Source: Veillonella_A intestinalis (GTDB lineage: Bacteria > Bacillota > Negativicutes > Veillonellales > Veillonellaceae). From it: a stretch of DNA of 64,000 nt. Location of the stretch: assembly GCF_943192895.1 (NCBI RefSeq), contig NZ_CALPCB010000002.1:186001-250000 (forward strand). The letters run 5' to 3'. Each line of letters starts with the position of its first letter. Position 1 is the stretch's first letter. The position numbers and the translations under genes are program-made. Below are positions 51,764-61,300 of the stretch, piece after piece. Under the pieces are notes generated by a model. That model ran no database searches. It was not told where the DNA came from and saw only the letters and a program-made list of their open reading frames with translations.

Positions 51764-52862
51764 GGGCGAACTCCTTTACATATGAGATTAATAATTCATT
51801 ATTAGCTCTATCTTTAACTGCTATACGAAACCAACCAGTTCCCAAACCTTCATAGGCCTCACAACTACGAATTAATAGATTTTTTGTCTCTAAAAATTCC
51901 ATAAAGTCCTGCAAACTTGGAGACTCTGGTTGCCAATGCAATAGCATAAAATTAACACTTGGTGGTAAAACGGTTAAAAAGTGAAAGGCTTTTATAGCGC
52001 CATAAAGCCATTCCTTTTCTCTTGCCACTACAGCGCGACTTTTCTGACGATATACTTCGTCTTGAAGAGCCCCTATACCATACTGTGCCGCTAAATGGTT
52101 CACTGACCAAGCAGGAATAAATTGTTTTATAGCGTTTAAAATTTGAGGCTGTCCTAACAAAGCACCTAAACGTAAACCAGGAATGGCATAAAACTTTGTA
52201 AATGAATGAAGAACTAGGATATTGGGATTTTCTTCAATATAAGGCCGCAAACTATGACTTTCATTGGTAAATTCAATAAATGATTCATCCACCAGTAATA
52301 AACTACCGGATTCTTCAGCTAATTTAGCTAACTCAATTACTTCACTAACCATCTGTAAACTACCATCTGGATTATTAGGATTACCCAAACAAAGCAGTGT
52401 TTGAGTATTATTTTCTTTTGCTGCCACTAAATATTCACGCAATACATCGTAAGGAACCTCAAAATGATAGGTAGGTGACTCTTCCAATCGTAATGAATAC
52501 GATTGAACTTTAATATTCTGGGCCATAGCAGCTAACGCATATTCTGAAAAACCAGGAGCTGGAACCAATACTTGCGCGATTCTCTGTAACTCCATTAAAG
52601 CATATAGCAACTGAGCGGCCCCATTACCAAATAAAATATTATCTTTTGGCACGGCTAATAATTTGGCAGCTACCTCTAATAAAGCCTCATTATTAGGATC
52701 TGGATAGTGAATAACTTCCTCCACATGCCCTAAAAGAGCTTCTTTTCCCTTAGGACTTAATCCTTGCGGATTAATATTGGCACTAAAATCAACAATATCT
52801 TGGGGATTAACGCCATGGGCTGCAGCTATTTTATAAATATTACCACCATGTATATTTTTCAT
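51726..52862 (-). CDS. cobD: Threonine-phosphate decarboxylase CobD-like aminotransferase
   Basis: 378 aa PLP fold-I enzyme. HGGNIYKIAAAHG and DFSANINPQG open the protein, CLGNPNNPDGSL and DESFIEF are the PLP/substrate blocks, and K223 in SFTKFYAIPGLRLG binds PLP. In this context it should make (R)-1-amino-2-propanol phosphate for the nucleotide loop, using the product of the adjacent threonine kinase. A histidinol-phosphate aminotransferase is the main alternative, unlikely given the neighbours. Confidence 0.9.
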   Translation of the reverse strand: MKNIHGGNIYKIAAAHGVNPQDIVDFSANINPQGLSPKGKEALLGHVEEVIHYPDPNNEALLEVAAKLLAVPKDNILFGNGAAQLLYALMELQRIAQVLVPAPGFSEYALAAMAQNIKVQSYSLRLEESPTYHFEVPYDVLREYLVAAKENNTQTLLCLGNPNNPDGSLQMVSEVIELAKLAEESGSLLLVDESFIEFTNESHSLRPYIEENPNILVLHSFTKFYAIPGLRLGALLGQPQILNAIKQFIPAWSVNHLAAQYGIGALQDEVYRQKSRAVVAREKEWLYGAIKAFHFLTVLPPSVNFMLLHWQPESPSLQDFMEFLETKNLLIRSCEAYEGLGTGWFRIAVKDRANNELLISYVKEFAHAHNLFSTSRSN

Positions 52863-52876
52863 AAGTTAGCACCTCC

Positions 52877-53785
52877 CTAGCGTTTCATAAACGTAATACC
52901 TTCATTCGTTGTCTCAACCGTATCTAAATAATGTAATGTTGGTAACGCTTGCTGCACTGCCGCTCGACAATCAGCTAACGGTGAACCATCTGACGGAAAA
53001 AGTAATCCCATTATAGTACCACTATGGGCAATAATAGTCCCAACGCTATTAAAATGATTTCCTATTTCATGAAATTCATAGAGCAAAGGCTTATATAGAA
53101 TACGCTGATTAGCAAAGGCACTTAAGGTAGCAGCTTGACCAATAAGCGACACGTTATGCTGTGCTAAGCCCTCTTTAAATAAAGCCAATGATTCTAAAAT
53201 ATAAGGCTCTTTTTCAGCAATCAAATCATGCAAACCAACTTGAGCATTAAAAGCTACCGTATCAATTTCGCCACCTTCATCAAAAATCATGATTTTCATA
53301 GGCGGACACTGCCCCAATGGCTCTGTAATAACACCAGATATATAATCAAATTGAACAACACCAGGATAAAAGGATGCATCACTCGGTTCGATACTAAGAC
53401 AAATATCTTTTAACTCTTCCAAAGTCAAAGGTCGCCCATGAGCTAATGCAGTAGCCATAGCAGCTACACTAATATCAGCACTACTCGAAGCCATGCCTTT
53501 CCCCTGAACAATATCTGATCGTACATAGACTGTAGGCCCTGGCGTTTCTTGGCTCCACATTACGGAATCAAAAGGACGTTCATTCATCAATAACCGTTTT
53601 ACTTGTTGCGCCGCTAAGGCAGCCTTTGGTTGCAATGAACAAAAATAAGGCCGTAATGGTTGTTTGACCTCACTAAGAGCATACGAATAGCGATTGATTG
53701 GACAGGTAACCAAAAATGGTTGACCATCAATGGAACCTTGCAAAAATTCACCGCACGTCCCTGGTGCTCGCACATAATATGACAC
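52877..53785 (-). CDS. pduX: L-threonine kinase (PduX-like GHMP kinase)
   Basis: 302 aa GHMP kinase. The opening YYVRAPGTCGEFLQGSIDGQ and the ATP loop GKGMASSSADISVAAMA are typical of PduX, which phosphorylates threonine for cobalamin synthesis. The frame is open to TTG 53812, but GGAGG is 8 bases before a GTG at 53785, which is chosen. It lies between cobD and cobS, consistent with the L-threonine phosphate to aminopropanol phosphate route. Confidence 0.88.
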   Translation of the reverse strand: MSYYVRAPGTCGEFLQGSIDGQPFLVTCPINRYSYALSEVKQPLRPYFCSLQPKAALAAQQVKRLLMNERPFDSVMWSQETPGPTVYVRSDIVQGKGMASSSADISVAAMATALAHGRPLTLEELKDICLSIEPSDASFYPGVVQFDYISGVITEPLGQCPPMKIMIFDEGGEIDTVAFNAQVGLHDLIAEKEPYILESLALFKEGLAQHNVSLIGQAATLSAFANQRILYKPLLYEFHEIGNHFNSVGTIIAHSGTIMGLLFPSDGSPLADCRAAVQQALPTLHYLDTVETTNEGITFMKR

Positions 53786-53864
53786 CTGTCGTTCCTCCAT
53801 ACTAATATACAAAAAAATATAAAATCACACAGTAAATAATCAGTAAAACTCTTGTAAACTGTTT

Positions 53865-54611
53865 TTATTGTAAAAACCCGAATCCCATTGCAATAGCAGC
53901 TAAAACTAATAATACTTCCGTAGTTTCAATAACGAACCCGTAAGTATCACCAGTCACACCGCCTAAATGTTTAGAAATATAAGTATTTAATATTATATTA
54001 AGAATAATACCAATTCCTAAAAAAGTAGCATACTCCCAATGAAAATAAAGAGCTGGTAAAAGTACAAATAAAGTAGACCACCAAAGAGTACTCTTTGGTG
54101 AATAAACGGCAAAGGCCTTCCCCATCCCTTCAGGTCTTGCATATGGGAATAAACGTATACTTAACACCAATGTATATCGGCTAATAATAGGTAAGAACAG
54201 TAACAAGGCGCATAAAAATTGTGGACTTACATGGGCTAATAATTGCCATTTTAACAAAGTAAGGAATACAAAGCCTACTACGCCATTAGAACCTACTCTA
54301 CTGTCTTTCATAATTTCTAGCTTACGTTCTCGATCGCGACCAGAAAATAAGCCATCACAAGTGTCCATAAATCCATCAGCATGGAGGCCACCAGTAAATA
54401 AAAATTCAAAAATAACCAATAATAAAGCAAGTAATTGAATAGGTAATACATCAGCTAATAGCCAATATAATACTGCCATAAAGGCCCCAATAACCAAACC
54501 TACTAAAGGAAAAGAAATTACACTTTTGCCAAAATCATGAATATCCCATTCTGTCTGATTCACAATTTTAAGGCGAGTCAAAAATTGTAAGCCAATAAAA
54601 AATGACTTCAT
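53865..54611 (-). CDS. cobS: Adenosylcobinamide-GDP ribazoletransferase (cobalamin synthase) CobS
   Basis: 248 aa integral membrane protein with about six hydrophobic segments. FLTRL near the N-terminus, GGLHADGFMDTCDGLFSGRDRERKLEIMKDSRVG and KHLGGVTGDTYGFVIETTE are the conserved blocks. It joins adenosylcobinamide-GDP with alpha-ribazole. The start overlaps the cbiB stop by 4 bases. Confidence 0.94.
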   Translation of the reverse strand: MKSFFIGLQFLTRLKIVNQTEWDIHDFGKSVISFPLVGLVIGAFMAVLYWLLADVLPIQLLALLLVIFEFLFTGGLHADGFMDTCDGLFSGRDRERKLEIMKDSRVGSNGVVGFVFLTLLKWQLLAHVSPQFLCALLLFLPIISRYTLVLSIRLFPYARPEGMGKAFAVYSPKSTLWWSTLFVLLPALYFHWEYATFLGIGIILNIILNTYISKHLGGVTGDTYGFVIETTEVLLVLAAIAMGFGFLQ

Positions 54612-55585
54612 ACTATCACCAAGATTCTAGAAATTAAGGCTGCTAAAACAACCCCTAATAAAGAACATACATACATCATACCAATAGTCTGTTGGATATG
54701 AATTCCTCTCATAGGCACATCAGGATTACCCATATATTCCCGAAATGTCATGGTATCACCATACTTGTTATAGCCACCTAAACGAATATGCAACGCACCT
54801 GCTACGGGTGCTTCTGCATAGCCACCATTAGGACTAGGATGTTTAGCCGCATCTCGTTTCGCTATATGCCAAGCATTACGCCAGTCATGGCGCAAAATAT
54901 AAGCGGTTGCAATATATAGGAATAACGTAATTCGGGCAGGAATCCAGTTAACAAGATCATCAAAAAGAGCTGCTACCCTACCAAAATAAAGATAGCGTTC
55001 ATTTTTATAGCCTAACATGGAATCCATTGTATTGGCTGTACGATAAAATAAAGCGCCTAATGGTCCAAAAACAGCAAAGAAAAGCAAAGGCGATATAATG
55101 CCATCTACAGTATTTTCAGCCACTGTTTCAATAGTAGCACGTGTAATCTCACTTTCATCTAATTCCGAGGTGTCACGTCCTACAATCCAGCCCACTTTGC
55201 GTCGTGCTTCTGGCAAGTTTTTTTGCTGTAACAAACGAGCCAATTCAAGACCTGCTTCAGCCAGTGACCGAGGGCTAATTGTAATATATACAATAATAAT
55301 TTCCACTATATATGCAATCCATGGATGAATAGTACCAGCAATAAGAAGCACTATAAAACCAATTCCAGTGACCGTAAGAAGTGTTAAACATACAGTTAAA
55401 GCACCATATGCTATTTTCTTTCTAGACGAATCTGTTTGACCATATAACAAATTTTCATAAAAAGATATAACCTTACCAATCAATACAACTGGGTGATATT
55501 GACTTTTAGGATCACCTAACAAGCAATCTAATAAAAAGGCCCACACAGGAATAAAAAAGTAGGCATTATTTACAAACCACTCCAT
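54608..55585 (-). CDS. cbiB: Adenosylcobinamide-phosphate synthase CbiB
   Basis: 325 aa membrane protein with several hydrophobic segments. LLDCLLGDP near the N-terminus, VGRDTSELDESEITRATIETVAENTVDGIISPLLF and KHPSPNGGYAEAPVAGAL are family signatures. It attaches aminopropanol phosphate to adenosylcobyric acid. It touches cobQ (shared base at 55585) and overlaps cobS, so translation is coupled. Confidence 0.94.
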   Translation of the reverse strand: MEWFVNNAYFFIPVWAFLLDCLLGDPKSQYHPVVLIGKVISFYENLLYGQTDSSRKKIAYGALTVCLTLLTVTGIGFIVLLIAGTIHPWIAYIVEIIIVYITISPRSLAEAGLELARLLQQKNLPEARRKVGWIVGRDTSELDESEITRATIETVAENTVDGIISPLLFFAVFGPLGALFYRTANTMDSMLGYKNERYLYFGRVAALFDDLVNWIPARITLFLYIATAYILRHDWRNAWHIAKRDAAKHPSPNGGYAEAPVAGALHIRLGGYNKYGDTMTFREYMGNPDVPMRGIHIQQTIGMMYVCSLLGVVLAALISRILVIV

Positions 55586-57108
55586 TAGGCTTGTTCCTCT
55601 AATAAACTATCAATATAATCCATATCTAAATGCTTTTCTACAATATCCGCTAAGCGGTTATAGGCTGCATCTTTGTGTTCAAAATAATGGAATACTTCAT
55701 CAAGTGGTGCCAATCCTTTTTTAGTGCGTAACGCATTGATTAAATGACGGCGCAAACTATCATTATCTAAAATACCATGAATATAGGTACCCATAACTTG
55801 GCCTGATTCATTAGTAAACCCATCCATTACATTTACTGGTTGCTCACTTCTTGAAGTAATATTAAAGCACTCAGCTACAGCACCAACACCTCGCGTATCG
55901 CCCATATGAATTTCATAGCCGCGTAGTCCTTCGCCACTATAATTCATACCTAAAAATGCTAACTTTGTTGTATTAAATGTAACTTGATGTGTCATTTTAG
56001 TACCAGTCATAGTTGTTTCAGTTGGCAATAAACCTAGGCCGTTTAATTCTGGAATATCTCCTTCAACACCATCTGGATCATGTAGCTTTTCACCTAACAT
56101 TTGGTAGCCACCACATACGCCAAGCACTGGAGTTCCCTTTGCGACTAAAGCTTGAATATCTTTATCATACCCACGATCCTGTAGATACTTCAAATCAGCC
56201 AATGTATTTTTTGACCCTGGTAAAATAATTAAATCTGGGTCCCCAATGGCATCGCCAGGTTTTACAAAGCGAACTGCTACATCCGGCTCATAAGCTAACG
56301 CATCAAAATCAGTAAAGTTAGAAATCTTAGGAGTCTGCATAACAGCAATCGTAATATCACGATTAATAGTAGTATGTTTACTTTCAAGCGCTACCGAATC
56401 TTCTTCATCAATATCAAGGTTTTCAATAGCAGGAATAACCCCTACTACTTTACGACCAGTTCGTTCTTCAATAAAATCTAAAGCAGGTTTTAATAAATTA
56501 ATATCACCACGGAATTTGTTAATCACAATCCCTTTTACAAGGTTACGTTCTTCTGGTTCTAATAATTCTAAAGTACCTACAATAGAGGCAATAGCGCCAC
56601 CACGATCAATATCAGCAATAAGCATAACTGGACAATTTGTCATCTTAGCTACACGCATATTTACAATATCATTGGCTTTAAGATTCACTTCAGCAGGACT
56701 GCCAGCCCCTTCAATGACAATCATGTCAAAATTTTCATCTAAAAATTGGAGACTTTCTTTCACCTTATCAAGGGCCGTTAAAGAATATTGTGTATGATAT
56801 TCTTTAGCACTATAAACCCCTACAGGTTTTCCCATTAATACTACTTGTGAAGATTGATTACCTGTAGGCTTCAATAGCACTGGGTTCATCTGCACAATAG
56901 GGTCAATTCCTGCCGCTTCCGCTTGTGCTACCTGAGCACGACCGATTTCATCGCCCCAGCGCGTTACATAAGAATTTAAGGCCATATTTTGCGCTTTAAA
57001 AGGAACTGTCTTTAACCCTCTACGATAAAAAATACGGCACAGTGCCGTTGTCAAAATACTTTTACCAACATTAGAGCTTGTTCCTTGAAACATGATTTTC
57101 TTAGCCAT
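55585..57108 (-). CDS. cobQ: Adenosylcobyric acid synthase (glutamine-hydrolysing) CobQ/CbiP
   Basis: 507 aa. The N-terminal synthetase domain has GTSSNVGKS and PFKAQNMALNS; the C-terminal class I-like GATase has the nucleophile in VCGGYQMLG and a HGILDN His. It amidates four carboxyls of adenosylcobyrinic acid a,c-diamide. It overlaps cobU by one base and cbiB by one base, forming a tight operon. Confidence 0.95.
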   Translation of the reverse strand: MAKKIMFQGTSSNVGKSILTTALCRIFYRRGLKTVPFKAQNMALNSYVTRWGDEIGRAQVAQAEAAGIDPIVQMNPVLLKPTGNQSSQVVLMGKPVGVYSAKEYHTQYSLTALDKVKESLQFLDENFDMIVIEGAGSPAEVNLKANDIVNMRVAKMTNCPVMLIADIDRGGAIASIVGTLELLEPEERNLVKGIVINKFRGDINLLKPALDFIEERTGRKVVGVIPAIENLDIDEEDSVALESKHTTINRDITIAVMQTPKISNFTDFDALAYEPDVAVRFVKPGDAIGDPDLIILPGSKNTLADLKYLQDRGYDKDIQALVAKGTPVLGVCGGYQMLGEKLHDPDGVEGDIPELNGLGLLPTETTMTGTKMTHQVTFNTTKLAFLGMNYSGEGLRGYEIHMGDTRGVGAVAECFNITSRSEQPVNVMDGFTNESGQVMGTYIHGILDNDSLRRHLINALRTKKGLAPLDEVFHYFEHKDAAYNRLADIVEKHLDMDYIDSLLEEQA

Positions 57109-57683
57109 TATATATGAACCTCCTTGGATTTAAGTTCTGTTGTAATACCACTAATGGTAAAATACACCTCATCAGCTGCTTTGGCTACGGCTTGATTAAG
57201 TAGGCCTGCTATATCACGGAAAAAACGAGCTAATCGATTTTCCGGTACAATGCCTAAACCTAATTCATTAGTCACAAATACAACTGTTTTTTGAGCTTCA
57301 CGACTTTGTGAAAGAATTGTTTCGACTTGACCTACTAAGGCCTCTGCTATTTCATTACACGCAGCTTGCGTGTGAGGTTCTGATTTGAGCATGGCATTGG
57401 TAGCATACATTGTTAAACAGTCTACCAAAATGACATCGCATTGTTCTAAAACCTTTGGCCATGAAGCGGGCAGATCATAGGGAATTTCATAATTGTGCCA
57501 TATTAAACCACGGCGTGCTTTATGCTTAGCTACCCGATCTTCCATTTCATCGTCAAAAATTTGACTCGTTGCAACATATCCCTTCGTTCCTGGTAATGAT
57601 AATACTAACTGTTCCGCAAATTCGCTCTTACCGCTACGAGCGCCACCAGTGCATAGGATGATTTTACTCTTTTCATCTGTCAT
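57108..57683 (-). CDS. cobU: Bifunctional adenosylcobinamide kinase/guanylyltransferase CobU
   Basis: 191 aa. The P-loop is GGARSGKS at 13-20; GYVATSQIFDDEMEDRVAKHKARRG and VDCLTMY are characteristic, and FVTNELGLGIVPENRLARFFRDIAG is the C-terminal signature. It is the first gene of the late cobalamin operon. The upstream gap of 147 bases, shared with a divergent gene, is too small for a standard cobalamin riboswitch and shows none of its motifs. Confidence 0.95.
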   Translation of the reverse strand: MTDEKSKIILCTGGARSGKSEFAEQLVLSLPGTKGYVATSQIFDDEMEDRVAKHKARRGLIWHNYEIPYDLPASWPKVLEQCDVILVDCLTMYATNAMLKSEPHTQAACNEIAEALVGQVETILSQSREAQKTVVFVTNELGLGIVPENRLARFFRDIAGLLNQAVAKAADEVYFTISGITTELKSKEVHI

Positions 57684-57830
57684 GAACCGCTATACTCCTA
57701 CTGTTAATTAATAGACACTACTTGCTTTTTGGGTCGCTATAAGTATACAATAACTTCATATCAATACCCATATCTCCCATTATACACCGTTTAGGAAATC
57801 TAGGGAGAATAAAAAAGGAGTGTTTATTTT

Positions 57831-58178
57831 ATGGAAATGAAAAATTTTTATGTTAAACTAATGGCCACTTTATGGGAGAATACCTATCGAGCTGTCATTA
57901 CTGACCAAAATGAGCAATATGCTGCTACAGCTCGTGTCATCGTAAATATTCCCCTACCGCCTGAAGTATTACCTGATAACGCCCCTGCAGTAGAACCACA
58001 ATTACTAGTGCTCATTGAAGATGGCACTATTGAACCAGAAAATTTAATTGAATTTGAAACTATTCTAGCGGCTAAAATCCGTGAAAAATTCCAATATGAA
58101 ATTAGCACTGTATTTTTCTATTATCCAAGCCCTGAAGATGTACTCAATACAGGTACTATTGACTTAAAACCAGAATAA
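57831..58178 (+). CDS. Hypothetical protein between cobU and the cobalamin adenosyltransferase gene
   Basis: 115 aa, acidic, no membrane segment or signal peptide and no cysteines. I do not recognise a family. It is the only + strand gene in the right half of the window, divergent from cobU. AAAAAAGGAG lies 10-11 bases before the ATG and a clear terminator follows, so it looks like a real gene. The ATG at 57837 is an alternative start. Repeated proline stretches (NIPLPPEVLPDNAPAVEP) and a helical second half are the only features seen. A cobalamin role is suggested only by location. Confidence 0.6.
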   Translation: MEMKNFYVKLMATLWENTYRAVITDQNEQYAATARVIVNIPLPPEVLPDNAPAVEPQLLVLIEDGTIEPENLIEFETILAAKIREKFQYEISTVFFYYPSPEDVLNTGTIDLKPE

Positions 58179-58219
58179 AGGTTCAATAAGATACAATACA
58201 ACTAATTTTAGTCAATAAT

Positions 58220-58262
58220 AAAAGCTATGTTACGCGAATAATTCGGTAACATAGCTTTTTTA
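58220..58262 (+). terminator. Terminator after the hypothetical gene
   Basis: Perfect 14-bp stem AAAAGCTATGTTAC (58220-58233) with GTAACATAGCTTTT (58246-58259), then further T. It may also act on the - strand for the adenosyltransferase transcript. Confidence 0.85.
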
Positions 58263-58366
58263 TATGGTTGACCATATTCCGTATTCACGCGTCCAGCAAG
58301 TATGAAGTTACTGCCACTTCAACTACGTGAAACACAAGAACACAATGAATACATAGAGATGGCCTA

Positions 58367-58873
58367 TTATAGTTCAAACTCAGCACGAGCTAACATATAG
58401 CAACAATCAGATAAACGATTTAAATAACGAATATTTACATCGTGGATTGCTTCACCTGATTCAGCAGCTCGCCATAAAGCTCGCTCTGCACGACGCGTTA
58501 CAGTACGACATTGATGCAATAAAGCCGAACTTTTCTTATCACCAGGAACGATGAATTTAGTAAGTGGCTCCATTTTAGCATCATAGCTATCGATAATTTT
58601 TTCAAGATTTTCAATATGAGCATCGGTAATGGTTGGTTCTTGACCTAAGCTAGCTACATCAGCCATTAATTGCCATAATTCTTTTTGGATTCCATAAATT
58701 ACTTGCTGAATGTCATCATGCTCAGAGAAAGCACGAGCAACGCCCAACACCGCTTGAAGCTCATCAATCGTACCATAAGCCTCTACGCGAAGTGACGCTT
58801 TAGAAAGACGTTCACCAGTATACAAAGAAGTTGAACCTTTATCACCTGTTTTAGTATATACCTTTGCGTTCAT
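58367..58873 (-). CDS. Cob(I)alamin adenosyltransferase (PduO type)
   Basis: 168 aa helical-bundle enzyme. TKTGDKGSTSLYTGERLSK at the N-terminus is the PduO/MMAB ATP-binding block, and VPGDKKSSALLHQCRTVTRRAERALW holds the conserved Arg region. It adds the adenosyl group to cob(I)alamin. It is next to, but separate from, the cobU operon. GAGGTGATAGT precedes the ATG. Confidence 0.94.
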   Translation of the reverse strand: MNAKVYTKTGDKGSTSLYTGERLSKASLRVEAYGTIDELQAVLGVARAFSEHDDIQQVIYGIQKELWQLMADVASLGQEPTITDAHIENLEKIIDSYDAKMEPLTKFIVPGDKKSSALLHQCRTVTRRAERALWRAAESGEAIHDVNIRYLNRLSDCCYMLARAEFEL

Positions 58874-58899
58874 ACTATCACCTCTTGTAATATAAATAA

Positions 58900-59304
58900 T
58901 TAAAATTCAGGGAACCACAACGCAATTTCACGTTTTGCTGTATCAACAGCATCAGAAGCATGTACTACATTTTCATCAATAGCCAAGCCATAGTCCCCAC
59001 GAATTGAACCAGGATTTGCTTTTAATGGATCGGTAGCCCCATTCAACTGACGTACAGCAGCTACAGCGTTTTCACCACTCAACACCATAGCTAGTACAGG
59101 ACCAGACGTAATAAAATCGATTAATTCTTGGAAAAACGGTTTTTCTTTATGCTCTGCATAATGTTCGGCCGCTAACTCACACGGTACTTGCATTAATTTT
59201 AGGGCACTAATTGTTAAGCCTTTGCGCTCATAACGAGCTAAAATTTCACCACAAAGTTTTTTCTTTACTCCATCAGGTTTTACGAGTACTAACGTGTGTT
59301 CCAT
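58900..59304 (-). CDS. ndk: Nucleoside diphosphate kinase
   Basis: 134 aa. TLVLVKPDGVKKKLCGEI opens the protein, NPGSIRGDYG is at 97-106 and the phosphorylated histidine is H115 in NVVHASDA. It transfers phosphate between nucleoside triphosphates and diphosphates. It is 9 bases after htpX and 26 bases before the adenosyltransferase, so the three may be co-transcribed. Confidence 0.97.
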   Translation of the reverse strand: MEHTLVLVKPDGVKKKLCGEILARYERKGLTISALKLMQVPCELAAEHYAEHKEKPFFQELIDFITSGPVLAMVLSGENAVAAVRQLNGATDPLKANPGSIRGDYGLAIDENVVHASDAVDTAKREIALWFPEF

Positions 59305-59313
59305 GATTCCCTC

Positions 59314-60177
59314 CTAGCGCATACGCGCAGCTAATTCTTTTAACTTTTCAATACGAGATACTGTACTTGGATGAGTACTAAATAAAGAACTAGTAAAGTC
59401 CTTTACATTGCTTAATGGATTGATAATGAACATATGAGCCGTTGTACCTACTTGTGATTCACTAGTTGGCAGTGCACCATACTTAGCATAATAATCAATT
59501 TTGCCTAACGCTGATGCTAACGATAATGGTTTGCCACTCATTTCAGCCCCACCTTCATCAGCTAAATATTCTCTTGATCTAGAAATAGCCATTTGAATTA
59601 AAGCTGCTGCAATAGGTGCTAAAATAATCGTTGCCAACATAGCAATAGGATTAGCCCCTTCACGATCGTCACTGCGACCAAAGATAGCAAAAAATTGCAT
59701 CATATTAGCAATCATAGTAATAACCCCAGCTATACTTGCCGCAATGGTACTAATTAAAGTATCACGATGCTTAATATGGGTTAATTCATGCGCTAATACC
59801 CCTTCAATTTCATCATCAGTCAACAGCTCCATAATGCCTGTAGTAACCGCCACAGCCCCATGTTCAGGATTGCGCCCAGTAGCAAAAGCATTAGGTACCT
59901 TAGATTCAATAATATATACCTTTGGCATTGGTAAATTACCACGCTTAGCTAAACTTGCTACCATATTATATAACTCGGGATTATCTGTCGCCGATATTTG
60001 ACGTGCATTATACATGCTGAGAACAAGCTTGTCACTATTCCAATAACTGAACAAGTTCATCCCCATAGAAATAATAAACATCGTCAAAAGACCAGTCCTG
60101 CCAGCGACCAACTGTCCGATTACCATCAATAAGCCAGTCATTAATGCCAGTAAAACAGCTGTCTTTACATTATTCAT
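59314..60177 (-). CDS. htpX: Zinc metalloprotease HtpX
   Basis: 287 aa M48 membrane protease for quality control of membrane proteins. Two N-terminal hydrophobic segments (about 5-45) and two central ones (about 143-190) surround the active site HELTH (H130, E131, H134). NAFATGR and SREYLADEGGAEMSG supply the third metal ligand region. A tRNA-Pro gene lies 45 bases upstream. CIRCE or sigma-32-like control is not seen. Confidence 0.93.
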   Translation of the reverse strand: MNNVKTAVLLALMTGLLMVIGQLVAGRTGLLTMFIISMGMNLFSYWNSDKLVLSMYNARQISATDNPELYNMVASLAKRGNLPMPKVYIIESKVPNAFATGRNPEHGAVAVTTGIMELLTDDEIEGVLAHELTHIKHRDTLISTIAASIAGVITMIANMMQFFAIFGRSDDREGANPIAMLATIILAPIAAALIQMAISRSREYLADEGGAEMSGKPLSLASALGKIDYYAKYGALPTSESQVGTTAHMFIINPLSNVKDFTSSLFSTHPSTVSRIEKLKELAARMR

Positions 60178-60221
60178 AATTTATACTTGCCTCTTTCTTC
60201 AATGTATCCTTCATACACACA

Positions 60222-60298
60222 TGGTCGGAACGACAAGATTTGAACTTGCGACCTCTACCACCCCAAGGTAGCGCTCTACCAAGCTGAGCTACGCCCCG
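60222..60298 (-). tRNA. tRNA-Pro (anticodon GGG)
   Basis: 77 bases on the - strand, including an encoded 3' CCA. The acceptor stem CGGGGCG pairs with CGTTCCG (two wobbles), the D arm has GCTCAGCTTGGTAGAGC, the anticodon stem CTACC/GGTAG encloses loop TTGGGGT giving anticodon GGG, and the T arm contains GTTCAAATC. GGG as the single Pro GNN tRNA would need a companion TGG tRNA elsewhere. Confidence 0.97.
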
Positions 60299-60363
60299 AT
60301 GAATAGTATTATATCAACAATTTTGAAAAATATCTATTCACACTATAATTATATAGTAATTGC

Positions 60364-61290
60364 CTAATTTTGGCAATTTACATACTTAGCACCCTCTGTA
60401 TCAGCTTCTACTACATACGCATGGGACGCAATGCCATTTTCGGTAAATACTTGTGCCATAGCATCTTTTACGAGTTCAGCAGATGATCTAGGACAATAGG
60501 CAATTAACGTTGAACCAGAACCACTAATAGTCGCACCATACGCACCATTAGCTAAAGCAGCCGCAAAGACTTCCTCACAATGAGGAATTAAGGCTTTACG
60601 ATAAGGTACATGAAGATAATCTTCTAGAGCAACGCTTAAATACTCCAACTTATGTTGCAATAAAGCCGTAACAAACAAAGTAGCGTGACTTACATTAGCT
60701 ACAGCTTCCTTATGAGCAATTTCTTTAGGTAAAACGCTGCGTGCATACTCTGTTGCCACAGTTACTTCCGGTACAACTACAGCAAATACCAATTCCTCTG
60801 GCAAGTCAACAGTAGTATATAATAAACCACTTTCATGATTCACAGAACATACTAAATTTCCTAATAAAGCTGGTGCTACATTGTCAGGATGACCTTCAAT
60901 TTCATTAGCAAGTATTAGTAAATCATGCGTGCTCAAAGGTGAACTTAACGTTGCATTAGCTAACATTAGGCCCGCTACAATAGCTGTAGAACTACTGCCA
61001 AGACCTCTTGATGGCGGAATAGCAGCTTCACTATGAATTGTGCCATATAAAGGCTTTACGTTAGCTTTTTTAAATACTTGCGCCATCGCAAAGCCAACTA
61101 AATTATGAGTCTGATCTTCTTTAGCTAATAAATTGGCATCAAAACCGGCAAAGGTATACGTATTAGTAGTAGCCATTTCATCAGGCGTGAAAGAAAATGT
61201 ATTATATAATTCTAAAGCAAGGCCTAATGAATCAAAACCAGGACCACAGTTAGCACTTGTGGCTGGCACTTGTACAACAATAGATTCCAT
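60364..61290 (-). CDS. thrB: Homoserine kinase
   Basis: 308 aa GHMP kinase phosphorylating homoserine on the way to threonine. VPATSANCGPGFDSLGLAL and the ATP loop IPPSRGLGSSSTAIVAG are the GHMP motifs; GATISGSGSTLIAY is the third. The frame is open to 61338, but GGAGG is correctly spaced for the ATG at 61290. It is 10 bases after hom in a hom-thrB operon. Confidence 0.95.
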   Translation of the reverse strand: MESIVVQVPATSANCGPGFDSLGLALELYNTFSFTPDEMATTNTYTFAGFDANLLAKEDQTHNLVGFAMAQVFKKANVKPLYGTIHSEAAIPPSRGLGSSSTAIVAGLMLANATLSSPLSTHDLLILANEIEGHPDNVAPALLGNLVCSVNHESGLLYTTVDLPEELVFAVVVPEVTVATEYARSVLPKEIAHKEAVANVSHATLFVTALLQHKLEYLSVALEDYLHVPYRKALIPHCEEVFAAALANGAYGATISGSGSTLIAYCPRSSAELVKDAMAQVFTENGIASHAYVVEADTEGAKYVNCQN

Positions 61291-61300
61291 TCCTTGCCTC

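Noticed and set aside
57684..57830. Cobalamin riboswitch upstream of cobU
   Set aside because: The gap is short and the conserved B12-box elements are not visible on the - strand.
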